5,810 nucleotides of DNA from Bacilli bacterium (GCA_918219625.1 CAKJXT010000038.1:1-5810); one strand, 5' to 3'; counted from the first letter of the stretch, positions 1 to 5,810 are shown. Notes: generated from the letters alone by a model not told the origin. A program made the numbers and translations.

Positions 1-170
1 AAGAATTTATTATTATCTGTAATACCGGTATTATCCAAAAACCATGCTTGTACGGCTCCATTAATTATTGCATAATCAGTTAATTTAACACCCTTATATT
101 CTCTTCTATCTGCTTCTTCTCGTGGAAGGGGTTTAAATAGGTCTCTTTCATTTTCTTTAAAAAGTTCCAT
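1..170 (-). CDS. Hypothetical protein, N-terminal part only (cut by window edge)
   Basis: An open frame runs from an ATG at 170 to the left edge, giving 56 visible residues that begin MELFKENERDLFKPLP and include KLTDYAIINGAVQAWF. The first 25 or so residues are highly charged; then comes a more hydrophobic stretch (about 31-44) and an Asp/Asn-rich part. There is no signal peptide or membrane segment at the N-terminus, so the product is probably cytoplasmic. The start is fixed by an in-frame TAA 24-27 bases upstream, with no other start codon between. The ribosome site is only a weak purine stretch (AAAGAAAGAGAG) ending six bases before the ATG. The gene lies 51 bases after the lysine-rich gene on the same strand, but a good promoter in that gap suggests its own transcription. 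I do not recognise the family and cannot assign a function from this fragment. Confidence 0.72.
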   Translation of the reverse strand, partial: MELFKENERDLFKPLPREEADRREYKGVKLTDYAIINGAVQAWFLDNTGITDNNKF

Positions 171-203
171 ATAAATCTCTCTTTCTTTATAAATTTATGT
201 ATT

Positions 204-231
204 ATTTTAACATATTTTTATTTATTTGCAA
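204..231 (-). promoter_or_regulatory. Sigma-A-type promoter with extended -10 for the gene at 1-170
   Basis: On the minus strand there is a -35 hexamer TTGCAA (226-231), a 16-base spacer, and a -10 hexamer TAAAAT (204-209) preceded by TG one base upstream (TGtTAAAAT, an extended -10). Transcription would start near 197, giving a leader of about 27 bases before the ATG at 170. The -35 lies next to the TAA of the upstream gene (222-224), so the element fills the end of that gene and the 51-base gap. In DNA this AT-rich, chance matches to the -10 are common. The TG extension and the 4-to-5-base -35 match make this one better than background. Confidence 0.55.
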
Positions 232-1241
232 TGATTTATATTATTTTCTATTTTTTTTATTTGATTTGTTGGATTTACTATGTAATTTATTTGTTCTTCT
301 TTAAGATTTTTTTGCTGTATTACAGTTATAAGTTTTAAAGTTATTAATATTCTACCTAATAATGTTTTTTTCTTTTCTTTTTCAATACTAAATGTACTGA
401 ATACCATATCATATAAGTGATTTTTTACATCATCTTTCATTATCATTGCGTCTAGTTGTTCTTGATTTAATGGAATTTTTATTTCTTTTTTTTCTTTTAT
501 TGTATTATTTTTTTTAATTATGATTTTTTCTTTTAGTGCTTGATATGTGTCATTTATTTTTAATTTAGCATTTTCATGATTTATTTTTTTATTATTTAAT
601 ATTTGATTTTTAAATATTTCTAATGCTTCAGTTTTTTTATTTAAATTATATTCTTTGCATTTATAAATTAAGTGTTCAATATCTTTTATTAATTTGTTTT
701 GGATATTCTTTTTTCTTTCTTTTATTTCTTTCCTTTTTAATATTTTTTCTAAAAAACTGAATTCTTTTTTGTTTTCTTGGAGATATTCTTCTAAAAGGTT
801 TAATGTTTGATTATTACTGTTTTCTAGTTCACTTTTTTCTTTTTCTAAATATCTTATATTTTGTGTGTGTTTTTTATATATATCTGCTTTTTTTATCGTT
901 TCTTTTGTATCCTGTTCTTCGTTTAAAATTCTTAGAGCGAGGTTGAGTTCTTCTTCATTAATATTATTACCTTTTATTATCCTTTTAAGATGTAGGAAAT
1001 TTTTCTTACTTATTTCATTAATACGATACATTATTGTTCTTATTTTTTTATTTATTATTTTGTTTTTTTTGTCGTGTTGTTTTTTTGTTAGATTGGGATT
1101 TTTTGATTCTTTAAGCGCTATAATTAGTTCTTTTAACGCGATTTGTATTGGTTCAAATTGTCTTATACTTTTATGTATTGTTGGGTTAAGTTCTTTTTCT
1201 GGATATAATATTTCTTGCAAATCTTCATAAAATTGTTCCAT
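222..1241 (-). CDS. Lysine-rich helical (coiled-coil) protein of unknown function, coupled to mutS
   Basis: This is a 339-residue protein that I do not recognise. By my count 62 residues are lysine (about 18%), only two are glycine (near 91 and 296), six are proline, and there is no tryptophan, so an almost wholly alpha-helical protein is expected. Charged heptad-like stretches at about 52-90, 105-190 and 235-252 look like coiled coils. The C-terminal third (about 255-325) is less charged and may be a small globular domain, with a hydrophobic helix at 294-309 (LLGRILITLKLITVIQ) that is short for a membrane span. No signal peptide is visible. Its ATG overlaps the mutS stop codon by one base and is served by an SD inside mutS, so both proteins are made from one message. 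Many Firmicutes have mutL at this place; this protein has none of the MutL ATPase motifs. Candidate roles (DNA or RNA binding, structural) are guesses. Confidence 0.85.
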   Translation of the reverse strand: MEQFYEDLQEILYPEKELNPTIHKSIRQFEPIQIALKELIIALKESKNPNLTKKQHDKKNKIINKKIRTIMYRINEISKKNFLHLKRIIKGNNINEEELNLALRILNEEQDTKETIKKADIYKKHTQNIRYLEKEKSELENSNNQTLNLLEEYLQENKKEFSFLEKILKRKEIKERKKNIQNKLIKDIEHLIYKCKEYNLNKKTEALEIFKNQILNNKKINHENAKLKINDTYQALKEKIIIKKNNTIKEKKEIKIPLNQEQLDAMIMKDDVKNHLYDMVFSTFSIEKEKKKTLLGRILITLKLITVIQQKNLKEEQINYIVNPTNQIKKIENNINHCK

Positions 1242-1255
1242 TATTTTAACTCCTC
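1239..1255 (-). promoter_or_regulatory. Overlapping stop/start (TAATG) with internal Shine-Dalgarno
   Basis: On the minus strand the mutS stop TAA (1241-1243) shares one base with the ATG (1239-1241) of the next gene. A GAGGAG site (1250-1255), lying within the last mutS codons, sits eight to nine bases before that ATG. This is the usual arrangement for translational coupling or re-initiation. It also fixes the start of the lysine-rich protein at 1241. Confidence 0.85.
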
Positions 1256-3781
1256 TTGCATTTTATATAATATATTTAGTGCATCTATTGGTGTTAATTT
1301 TAGAATGTCTAGATTTTTAATTTCTTCTTCTATTTTTGAATCTTTTTCTATTAATTCATCAAGTGGTAATGATTCTTGTATTTTTATGTCTCTTTTTTGC
1401 TCTTTTGATTCATATATTTTTAGTATTTCGTTTGCTCTATTTATTAATGATTTTGGTAAATTAGCAAGCTTAGCTACATGAATACCATAGCTTTTATCTA
1501 TTGATCCTTCCTTTACTTTATGTAGGAATGTAATATTACCATCTTCTTCATGCGCTGAGACATGCACATTTTTTAGATTTTTTAGTGTATTTTCTAGATC
1601 TGTTAATTCATGATAGTGTGTTGAGAAGAATGTTTTGCATTTTATATTTTCGTGAATATATTCTATTATTGATTGAGCAAGCGCCATACCATCGAATGTA
1701 GCTGTTCCTCTACCTAATTCATCAAATAGAATTAAGCTTTTATCTGTTGCGTTTGATATTGCGTTATTTGCTTCTATCATTTCAACCATAAATGTTGATT
1801 CACCACTTACTAAGTCATCTGATGCTCCAATTCTAGTATATATTGCGTCAAATATTGGTAATTCTGCTTCTTTTGCGGGTACAAAACATCCAATTTGAGC
1901 CATTATACTTATTATTGCCATTTGTCTCATATATGTTGATTTACCGGCCATATTTGGGCCTGTTATTAATAATATATTTGTTTTTTCGTCTAGTTTTATA
2001 TCATTTGATACATATTCTTTTCCTTCTAACACTTTTTCTACTACAGGGTGTCTTCCTTCGATTATATTTATTTTTCCTTTTTCATTTAGTTTTGGTTTAA
2101 TATAATTGTTTTCTTCTGATACTGTTGCGAATGATTGTAATACATCTATTTCACTTATTGTTTTGGATATTTCTTGTAGTTCTTTTATGTATGATTTAAC
2201 TTCATCTCTAATACTAATAAATAATTCATATTCTAAGTCTATTATTTTTTCTTCTGCATTTAGTATTTGATCTTCTTTTTCTTTTAAAATTGGACTTATA
2301 TATCTTTCACAGTTAGTTAGAGTTTGCTTTCTAATGTATCCATATTCTTCTTTTACTAAATTTACATTTCCTTTTGATACTTCTATGTAATATCCAAATA
2401 CTTTATTGTATCCAACTTTTAAGTTTTTTATTCCTGTTCTTTCTTTTTCTTCTTTTTCAAATTTAGCTACAAAGTCTTTTCCACCTTTTCTTAGGTCTTT
2501 TAATTCATCTAGGTCTTTACTATATCCTTCTTTAATTAAATATCCTTCTTTTATGCCTACTGGTGGATTTTCATATATACTATCTTCTAATGTATTATAT
2601 AAGTTATCTAGTGTATCTATTGTTTTGTCATATTTTAGTTTTTTTAATGTTTCTTTTATATTTGGTAAAACTTTTAGTGATCTTTTTAATTGTAATAGGT
2701 CTCTAGCATTTGCGTTTCCAAAGGCAATTCTTCCACTTAGTCTTTCTAGGTCATATACTTCGTATAGGTCTTTTATTAGATCATCTTTTAGAATGAATTC
2801 ATCCATTAATGTTTCTACAAATTTATATCTTCTTTCGATTTCTTTTTTATTTATTAATGGATTTTCTATGTAGTTTCTTAGCAGTCTTGAACCCATAGCT
2901 GTTTTAGTTTTATCTAGTAACCATATTAGTGAGTAGTTTCTTTGTTTTAATCTTAGTGTTTCTGTTAGTTCTAGATTTCTTTTTGTATGAACGTCCATTT
3001 TTAGATGAGCTTTTTCTTCTATTATTATAGCTTCTTGTAAGTGTGATAGATTTCTTTTTTGCGTTTTATTTATATATGTAAGTAGATGTTTAATACCTGA
3101 TTTAAGTCTTATATCATCTATATTTTCATGAATATAGTTATATTCATTTAATTCTTCTATATCACTTGTTATTGTTGTTGTTATTTTAAACTGGTTTTTT
3201 AGTAATTGAACTCCATTATTATCAAAGTTTTCATCTATTATTATTTCTTTTATTCCTATACTTATTATTGTATTTATTATTTGGCTTAAATTATGTTTTA
3301 TTAGTGTTGTATAGATTTGTCCTGTTGATATATCTCCGTATGTTAAAACATAGGCTGTTTTAAAGTCTAATAGTGATCCGATATAATTGTTTTCTTTTTC
3401 ATTTAGTATTTCAGAGTCTAATATTGTTCCACTACTTACTATATTAATTAGGTCTCTTTTTACTAGTCCTTTTGTTGATTTAGGATCTTCTAATTGTTCG
3501 CATATTCCAACTTTATATCCTTTTTCAATTAGTTTTTCTATATAGATATTTGCTGAATGATGTGGCACTCCACACATTGGTACACGTTCTTCTAGTCCTG
3601 CTTGTTTTCCTGTTAGTGTTAATTCTAGTTCTCTTGATACATTTACTGCATCTTCAAAGAACATTTCATAGAAGTCTCCTAATCTAAATAGTATGATTAC
3701 GTCTTTGTTTTGTTTTTTTATTTCTACGTATTGACGCATCATTGGGGATAGTTTTTCTATGTCTACGTTTTCTAGTTTCAT
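1241..3781 (-). CDS. mutS: DNA mismatch repair protein MutS
   Basis: MutS recognises mispaired and looped-out bases as a dimer and uses ATP binding to start repair with its partner MutL. The 846-residue length fits the family (about 850-900). The N-terminal mismatch-reading domain has the Phe-X-Glu motif at F37-Y38-E39 within LGDFYEMF, followed by CGVPHH at 70-75. The connector, lever and clamp regions follow up to about 570. The ATPase has Walker A TGPNMAGKST (607-616), the signature region around S659-M668 (SGESTFMVEM), Walker B LILFDELGRGT (683-693) and the switch histidine H722 in FSTHYHEL. The C-terminus keeps a conserved helix, LTPIDALNILYKM (829-841). All key residues are present. I prefer the ATG at 3781, which follows a GGTGAT Shine-Dalgarno; a TTG at 3808 would add nine residues without an SD. 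It is downstream of ftsW across a terminator and coupled to a lysine-rich gene rather than to mutL. Confidence 0.98.
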   Translation of the reverse strand: MKLENVDIEKLSPMMRQYVEIKKQNKDVIILFRLGDFYEMFFEDAVNVSRELELTLTGKQAGLEERVPMCGVPHHSANIYIEKLIEKGYKVGICEQLEDPKSTKGLVKRDLINIVSSGTILDSEILNEKENNYIGSLLDFKTAYVLTYGDISTGQIYTTLIKHNLSQIINTIISIGIKEIIIDENFDNNGVQLLKNQFKITTTITSDIEELNEYNYIHENIDDIRLKSGIKHLLTYINKTQKRNLSHLQEAIIIEEKAHLKMDVHTKRNLELTETLRLKQRNYSLIWLLDKTKTAMGSRLLRNYIENPLINKKEIERRYKFVETLMDEFILKDDLIKDLYEVYDLERLSGRIAFGNANARDLLQLKRSLKVLPNIKETLKKLKYDKTIDTLDNLYNTLEDSIYENPPVGIKEGYLIKEGYSKDLDELKDLRKGGKDFVAKFEKEEKERTGIKNLKVGYNKVFGYYIEVSKGNVNLVKEEYGYIRKQTLTNCERYISPILKEKEDQILNAEEKIIDLEYELFISIRDEVKSYIKELQEISKTISEIDVLQSFATVSEENNYIKPKLNEKGKINIIEGRHPVVEKVLEGKEYVSNDIKLDEKTNILLITGPNMAGKSTYMRQMAIISIMAQIGCFVPAKEAELPIFDAIYTRIGASDDLVSGESTFMVEMIEANNAISNATDKSLILFDELGRGTATFDGMALAQSIIEYIHENIKCKTFFSTHYHELTDLENTLKNLKNVHVSAHEEDGNITFLHKVKEGSIDKSYGIHVAKLANLPKSLINRANEILKIYESKEQKRDIKIQESLPLDELIEKDSKIEEEIKNLDILKLTPIDALNILYKMQEELK

Positions 3782-3785
3782 TTGT

Positions 3786-3791
3786 ATCACC
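3786..3791 (-). promoter_or_regulatory. Ribosome binding site deciding the mutS start
   Basis: GGTGAT on the minus strand matches the right half of the anti-SD partner (GGAGGTGATC). The GGTG core ends six bases before the ATG at 3781, which is good spacing. It would lie inside the coding sequence if the TTG at 3808 were used, which argues for 3781 as the true start. Confidence 0.7.
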
Positions 3792-3798
3792 AATTTAT

Positions 3799-3827
3799 AT
3801 TTTATCAAAAAAAAAGATATAAGTCAT
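3799..3827 (-). promoter_or_regulatory. Candidate mutS promoter embedded in the ftsW terminator
   Basis: On the minus strand there is a -35-like ATGACT (3822-3827, four of six bases matching TTGACA), a 17-base spacer made largely of the terminator's T tract, and a -10 TAAAAT (3799-3804) preceded by TG one base upstream (TGaTAAAAT). Transcription would begin near 3792, leaving a leader of about 11 bases that still contains the GGTGAT site. The -35 sits in the loop and descending arm of the ftsW terminator. The match is reasonable but modest in such AT-rich DNA. Confidence 0.42.
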
Positions 3828-3841
3828 TAATCTCTTATATC
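3807..3841 (-). terminator. Rho-independent terminator at the ftsW 3' end
   Basis: On the minus strand, GATATAAG (3834-3841) pairs perfectly with CTTATATC (3816-3823) across a 10-base loop, followed by nine consecutive T (3807-3815). The ascending arm includes the last ftsW codons, and the stop codon (3827-3829) lies in the loop. The 8-bp stem has only two G-C pairs, so it is likely a weak terminator that lets some transcripts run on into mutS. Confidence 0.75.
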
Positions 3842-5008
3842 AATTTTTATTTTTTCTCTTTTATATTCTATATGTACTCTTTGTACTAGTGCGAGTGAGA
3901 TTATTAGAGACATTGTAAATGATCCACCGTATGATAAGAATGGTAATGGTACTCCTGTTAGTGGTAACATTCCAAATAGTCCTCCTAGGTTTATCGCAAT
4001 ATGGGCGAATATATATGTTCCAACTCCTAGACATATGTATTTCCCTCTTAATGATTCTACTTTACTAGATAGATTCATTATCCTATATAGTATTATTGCG
4101 TATGCGATTAGTATTAATGAGCTTCGTATTAATCCTTGTTCTTCAACTATTATTGCGAATACCATGTCTGTATGCGGTTCTGGAATATATGAGTATTTTT
4201 GTTGACTTTTTCCTATTCCTAATCCGAATAGTCCACCATTATTTATAGCTATGTATGCATTGCATATTTGATATCCACCGTCTAAGTAGTTTTTGCATGG
4301 ATTTATGAAATTGAATCTTGCTTGTTGTTCTTTGGATAATATATATCCTTTTTGGTTTTTAATTATTAATAACCCTGATATTCCTATTAATAACAGGAAT
4401 AAAATTGTTTTTCTTTTTTCTGATTTTAGTATTGGACTTGCTAGAAACAGTACAATGAATATTAATATTTGTATTAACATGGTTCCTAGGTCTTTTTCTA
4501 AGAAAATTACAACTGCGTTGAATAATCCCACAACTAGTATTATTCCTATTATATCGAAGTGTTTTGTTTTTTTATTTCTTAATTTTGTTTTTGCTTTATC
4601 AAATATTAGTGCTAAACATACTATTATTATTGGTTTTGCGAATTCACTGGGTTGGAATGTTATTGGACCAATTGATAACCAGTTTTGTGCACCTTTATGG
4701 AATGTTCCATATAAGAATAGGTATAGTATACATATTGTTATTGTTATGAATGCTACAAAGGCATAAAACGGATATTTTTTTGTGTCTTTCTTTATTATGA
4801 AAAAGGATATTATTAATCCTACTATTATCATAAATAATTGCTTGTAGAAGTAGTAAAATAATGATTTTTCATATCTTATTACTGCTTCACTACTTGATGC
4901 TGTTACTATGTTAAATAATCCGAATATAAATAAAAACATTGTTAAAAATAATAATGTTTTATCCATATCGTGGTAATAATCTATTATTTTTCTTATTCCC
5001 CTCTTCAT
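3827..5008 (-). CDS. ftsW: SEDS-family peptidoglycan glycosyltransferase, probably FtsW
   Basis: SEDS proteins (FtsW, RodA, SpoVE) are integral membrane enzymes that polymerise lipid II into glycan strands, working with a class B penicillin-binding protein. The 393 residues hold about ten hydrophobic segments (near 17-36, 54-73, 81-101, 122-137, 152-170, 175-193, 200-216, 283-308, 325-345 and 355-375). Family motifs in order are GAQNWLSIGPITFQPSEFAK (106-125), EKDLG (171-175), a long outer loop with NPCKNYLDGGYQ (236-247), GLGIGKSQQKYSYIPEPHTD (262-281) and LPLTGVPLPFLSYGGS (348-363). D281 corresponds to the proposed catalytic Asp. The SQQKYSYIPEPHTD and LPLTGVPLPFLSYGGS wording favours FtsW over RodA, though SpoVE cannot be excluded. 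V288 and R295 stand where FtsW homologues commonly have Gly. The ATG is preceded by AGGGTGG at a spacing of four bases and by a strong promoter. No mur genes or penicillin-binding protein are adjacent in the window. Confidence 0.9.
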   Translation of the reverse strand: MKRGIRKIIDYYHDMDKTLLFLTMFLFIFGLFNIVTASSSEAVIRYEKSLFYYFYKQLFMIIVGLIISFFIIKKDTKKYPFYAFVAFITITICILYLFLYGTFHKGAQNWLSIGPITFQPSEFAKPIIIVCLALIFDKAKTKLRNKKTKHFDIIGIILVVGLFNAVVIFLEKDLGTMLIQILIFIVLFLASPILKSEKRKTILFLLLIGISGLLIIKNQKGYILSKEQQARFNFINPCKNYLDGGYQICNAYIAINNGGLFGLGIGKSQQKYSYIPEPHTDMVFAIIVEEQGLIRSSLILIAYAIILYRIMNLSSKVESLRGKYICLGVGTYIFAHIAINLGGLFGMLPLTGVPLPFLSYGGSFTMSLIISLALVQRVHIEYKREKIKIDIRD

Positions 5009-5026
5009 TTTACCACCCTATTATAT

Positions 5027-5054
5027 ATAATATCATATTTTTAATTTTTTTCAA
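5027..5054 (-). promoter_or_regulatory. Sigma-A-type promoter with extended -10 for ftsW
   Basis: On the minus strand there is a -35 TTGAAA (5049-5054), a 16-base spacer and a -10 TATTAT (5027-5032) preceded by TG one base upstream (TGaTATTAT). Each hexamer matches consensus at four to five positions. The predicted start near 5020 gives a leader of only about 12 bases, which just includes the AGGGTGG ribosome site (5013-5019). Confidence 0.6.
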
Positions 5055-5091
5055 AATGTAAGTTTATGTTTTTTAACTAATTTTACAAATA

Positions 5092-5120
5092 TAGACTTTT
5101 ATATAAACATTTTTTAAATA
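5092..5120 (+). promoter_or_regulatory. Weak candidate promoter for the YjcZ-like gene
   Basis: TAGACT (5092-5097, four of six matching TTGACA), a 17-base spacer and TAAATA (5115-5120, a poor -10) are the best pair I find upstream of the small plus-strand gene. No TG extension is present and no clear sporulation-sigma consensus stands out. The divergent region 5009-5155 must contain a promoter for this gene, but its exact place is uncertain. Confidence 0.22.
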
Positions 5121-5142
5121 TTTTAATAAACTATATTAGAAA

Positions 5143-5149
5143 TGGAGGT
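5143..5149 (+). promoter_or_regulatory. Strong Shine-Dalgarno for the YjcZ-like gene
   Basis: TGGAGGT ends six bases before the ATG at 5156. It is the strongest ribosome site in the window and supports the small open frame as a real, well-translated gene. Confidence 0.85.
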
Positions 5150-5155
5150 TTAAAT

Positions 5156-5323
5156 ATGTATTATTATGGTGGATACCAAGGATATGGTAATGGCTGCTGC
5201 GGGGGATATGGCGGTGGATACGGCTATGGTTCTGGATATGGTGCAGCTATAATTTTAGTTTTATTTATTTTACTTGTTATTGTTATAGGCACTCGTGCTT
5301 TTGGCGGAAACGGGTGCAACTAA
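5156..5323 (+). CDS. YjcZ-like small Gly/Tyr-rich membrane protein
   Basis: This 55-residue protein has two parts. Residues 1-29 are a Gly/Tyr-rich segment (start [13 protein letters not shown]) with a Cys pair at 14-15. Residues 30-44 are a single hydrophobic helix ([15 protein letters not shown]), followed by a short polar tail ending in GGNGCN with another Cys at 54. The GYG-hydrophobic pattern ending in [12 protein letters not shown] closely resembles the YjcZ family of tiny Bacillus proteins (YG-G-FALIVVLFILLIIVG), which are linked to sporulation or of unknown function. This copy is roughly twice the usual length because of its extended GY repeat-like N-terminus. A TGGAGGT site at ideal spacing and a strong hairpin just after the stop frame it as a single-gene transcript. 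It is divergent from ftsW. Membrane insertion is likely; the molecular role is unknown. Confidence 0.85.
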   Translation: MYYYGGYQGYGNGCCGGYGGGYGYGSGYGAAIILVLFILLVIVIGTRAFGGNGCN

Positions 5324-5327
5324 TATA

Positions 5328-5358
5328 AAAACTGATAAGAATTAACCTTATCAGTTTT
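5328..5358. terminator. Bidirectional terminator between converging genes
   Basis: AAAACTGATAAG (5328-5339) and CTTATCAGTTTT (5347-5358) form a perfect 12-bp stem with a 7-base loop. On the plus strand the stem ends in four T, then CTTTATTTTAT. On the minus strand it ends in five T, then ATATTA. It lies four bases after the small gene's stop and seven bases after the stop of the minus-strand gene at 5366, so it can end transcription from both sides. Confidence 0.88.
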
Positions 5359-5365
5359 CTTTATT

Positions 5366-5810
5366 TTATCTGTTTCCAGGTTCCTCTTGAATTTCTGATG
5401 TATTTTGTTGTATTTCTTTTATATCGCTTTTATTTATTACAACAACTGGTCGTACTCCTGCTATATTATTAAGGTAAGAAGCAGTTTGCCATAATCCTGG
5501 CACCCATTCACCCTCTGGCTGATCAAAACCAAGCGAAAAAATAGACTCATCATACTCATCATGATATGCATCACCTAACCAATATGATGATGAATATATC
5601 CATGGTGGCGTTGTATTTTGACATGGTGTTCCAAATTCTTCTGAAGTGTCGTATTCACATCCAAATGGACTTAAATCGTCAAGTGATGGAAGTCTACCTG
5701 CTATTGAGCTTGGAGCACCTTGTTCTTTTAAATAGTCTATATAATTTTCCACATAATTGTATGGGTCACTATTTGAGTCATATACATATGCTGGATAGCT
5801 ATTTCCGTAA
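5366..5810 (-). CDS. C-terminal part of a probable secreted/surface protein with GVRPVVVI motif (5' end outside window)
   Basis: The frame is open from the right edge to a TAA at 5366-5368, giving 147 visible residues; the true N-terminus lies beyond 5810. A GTG at 5750-5752 is in frame, but coding continues upstream (visible start YGNSYPAYVYDSNSDPYNY), so it is not the start. Landmarks in order are YVENYIDYLKEQG, a GRLPSLDDL stretch, two Cys about 15 residues apart (possible disulfide), PPWIYSSSYWLGDAYHD, GEWVPGLW, and GVRPVVVI about 22 residues before a charged tail. The SYWLG...GVRPV arrangement recurs in surface or prepilin-like proteins of AT-rich gut Firmicutes whose C-terminal domain resembles C-type-lectin or formylglycine-enzyme-like folds; I infer membership from pattern memory. 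Its Trp, Pro, Gly and Asp content and higher GC contrast with the lysine-rich neighbours, as expected for an exported protein. It shares the hairpin terminator with the YjcZ-like gene. Confidence 0.8.
   Translation of the reverse strand, partial: YGNSYPAYVYDSNSDPYNYVENYIDYLKEQGAPSSIAGRLPSLDDLSPFGCEYDTSEEFGTPCQNTTPPWIYSSSYWLGDAYHDEYDESIFSLGFDQPEGEWVPGLWQTASYLNNIAGVRPVVVINKSDIKEIQQNTSEIQEEPGNR

Noticed and set aside
171..221. ATAAATTTAT palindrome in the gap after the lysine-rich gene as a terminator
   Set aside because: It is a short, all-A/T palindrome with no loop and no following T tract on the minus strand, so it cannot be called a terminator.
481..1100. Dense poly-T runs and TTTTTC/TTTTTA repeats inside the lysine-rich gene
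   Set aside because: They are explained by AAA/AAG Lys and GAA Glu codons on the coding strand. I see no regular repeat unit, and the reading frame stays intact across them.
865..1230. Plus-strand open frame of 121 codons opposite the lysine-rich gene
   Set aside because: Its Leu/Phe/Ser/Ile-rich translation is the mirror of A-rich Lys/Asn/Glu codons on the other strand. It has no clear ribosome site and overlaps a better-supported gene entirely.
1215..2873. Plus-strand open frames at 1215-1481, 1843-2100 and 2406-2873
   Set aside because: All lie antisense inside mutS, whose motifs are complete. Their hydrophobic translations are artefacts of T-rich sequence.
3782..3808. TTG at 3808 as the mutS start (855 residues)
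   Set aside because: It has no Shine-Dalgarno, only a T tract upstream, and would place GGTGAT within the coding region. The ATG at 3781 has that site at good spacing, and MKLENVDIEKLSPMMRQY fits a normal MutS N-terminus.
4293..4766. Plus-strand open frames at 4293-4766 and 4564-4749
   Set aside because: They are antisense to the SEDS gene, which has all family motifs, and show no supporting signals of their own.
5020..5025. TATAAT hexamer just before ftsW as its -10
   Set aside because: It would start transcription within or after the ribosome site, and its spacing from TTGAAA is 23 bases. The TGaTATTAT element upstream has 16-base spacing.
5750..5752. GTG as the start of the gene at the right edge
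   Set aside because: The frame stays open upstream to the window edge, and the added residues continue the same Tyr/Asn/Ser-rich style, so the gene is 5'-truncated by the window.

Overview
This is a very AT-rich window with A-rich coding strands and TAA as the only stop codon in use. Trp is encoded by TGG in mutS and no internal TGA is seen, so there is no sign of a mollicute-type code. Strong Shine-Dalgarno sites (GGAGG, AGGAG, GGTGAT), a cell-wall SEDS protein and a small YjcZ-like protein point to a low-GC Bacillota, most plausibly of class Bacilli. An uncultured gut Bacilli lineage is my guess, from the composition and from the style of the surface protein at the right edge; it is not proven.

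Layout, left to right. (1) 1-170, minus: the N-terminus of an unrecognised protein cut by the window edge, with its own good promoter (TTGCAA-16-TAAAAT with extended TG) lying against the end of the previous gene. (2) 222-1241, minus: a 339-residue, lysine-rich, mostly helical protein of unknown function. (3) 1241-3781, minus: full-length mutS (846 aa from the preferred ATG). Its stop overlaps the start of gene 2 as TAATG, with an AGAGGAG site inside the mutS 3' end, so the two are translationally coupled. (4) 3799-3841: a terminator with a nine-T tract after ftsW, which also contains a candidate extended -10 promoter for mutS. (5) 3827-5008, minus: a SEDS-family glycosyltransferase, best called FtsW. 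(6) 5009-5155: a divergent intergenic region with a well-formed ftsW promoter. (7) 5156-5323, plus: a 55-residue Gly/Tyr-rich membrane microprotein of the YjcZ type. (8) 5328-5358: a 12-bp hairpin serving both converging genes. (9) 5366-5810, minus: the C-terminal part of a secreted or surface protein ending in the GVRPVVVI signature.

Most of the window is housekeeping: mismatch repair and septal peptidoglycan synthesis. The accessory interest lies in the unknown helical protein coupled to mutS, where many Firmicutes carry mutL, in the compact terminator/promoter overlap at the ftsW-mutS junction, and in the small YjcZ-like gene beside a surface protein of different base composition. I see no tRNA, rRNA, CRISPR array, insertion sequence, attachment site or origin. 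No intergenic gap exceeds 150 bases.
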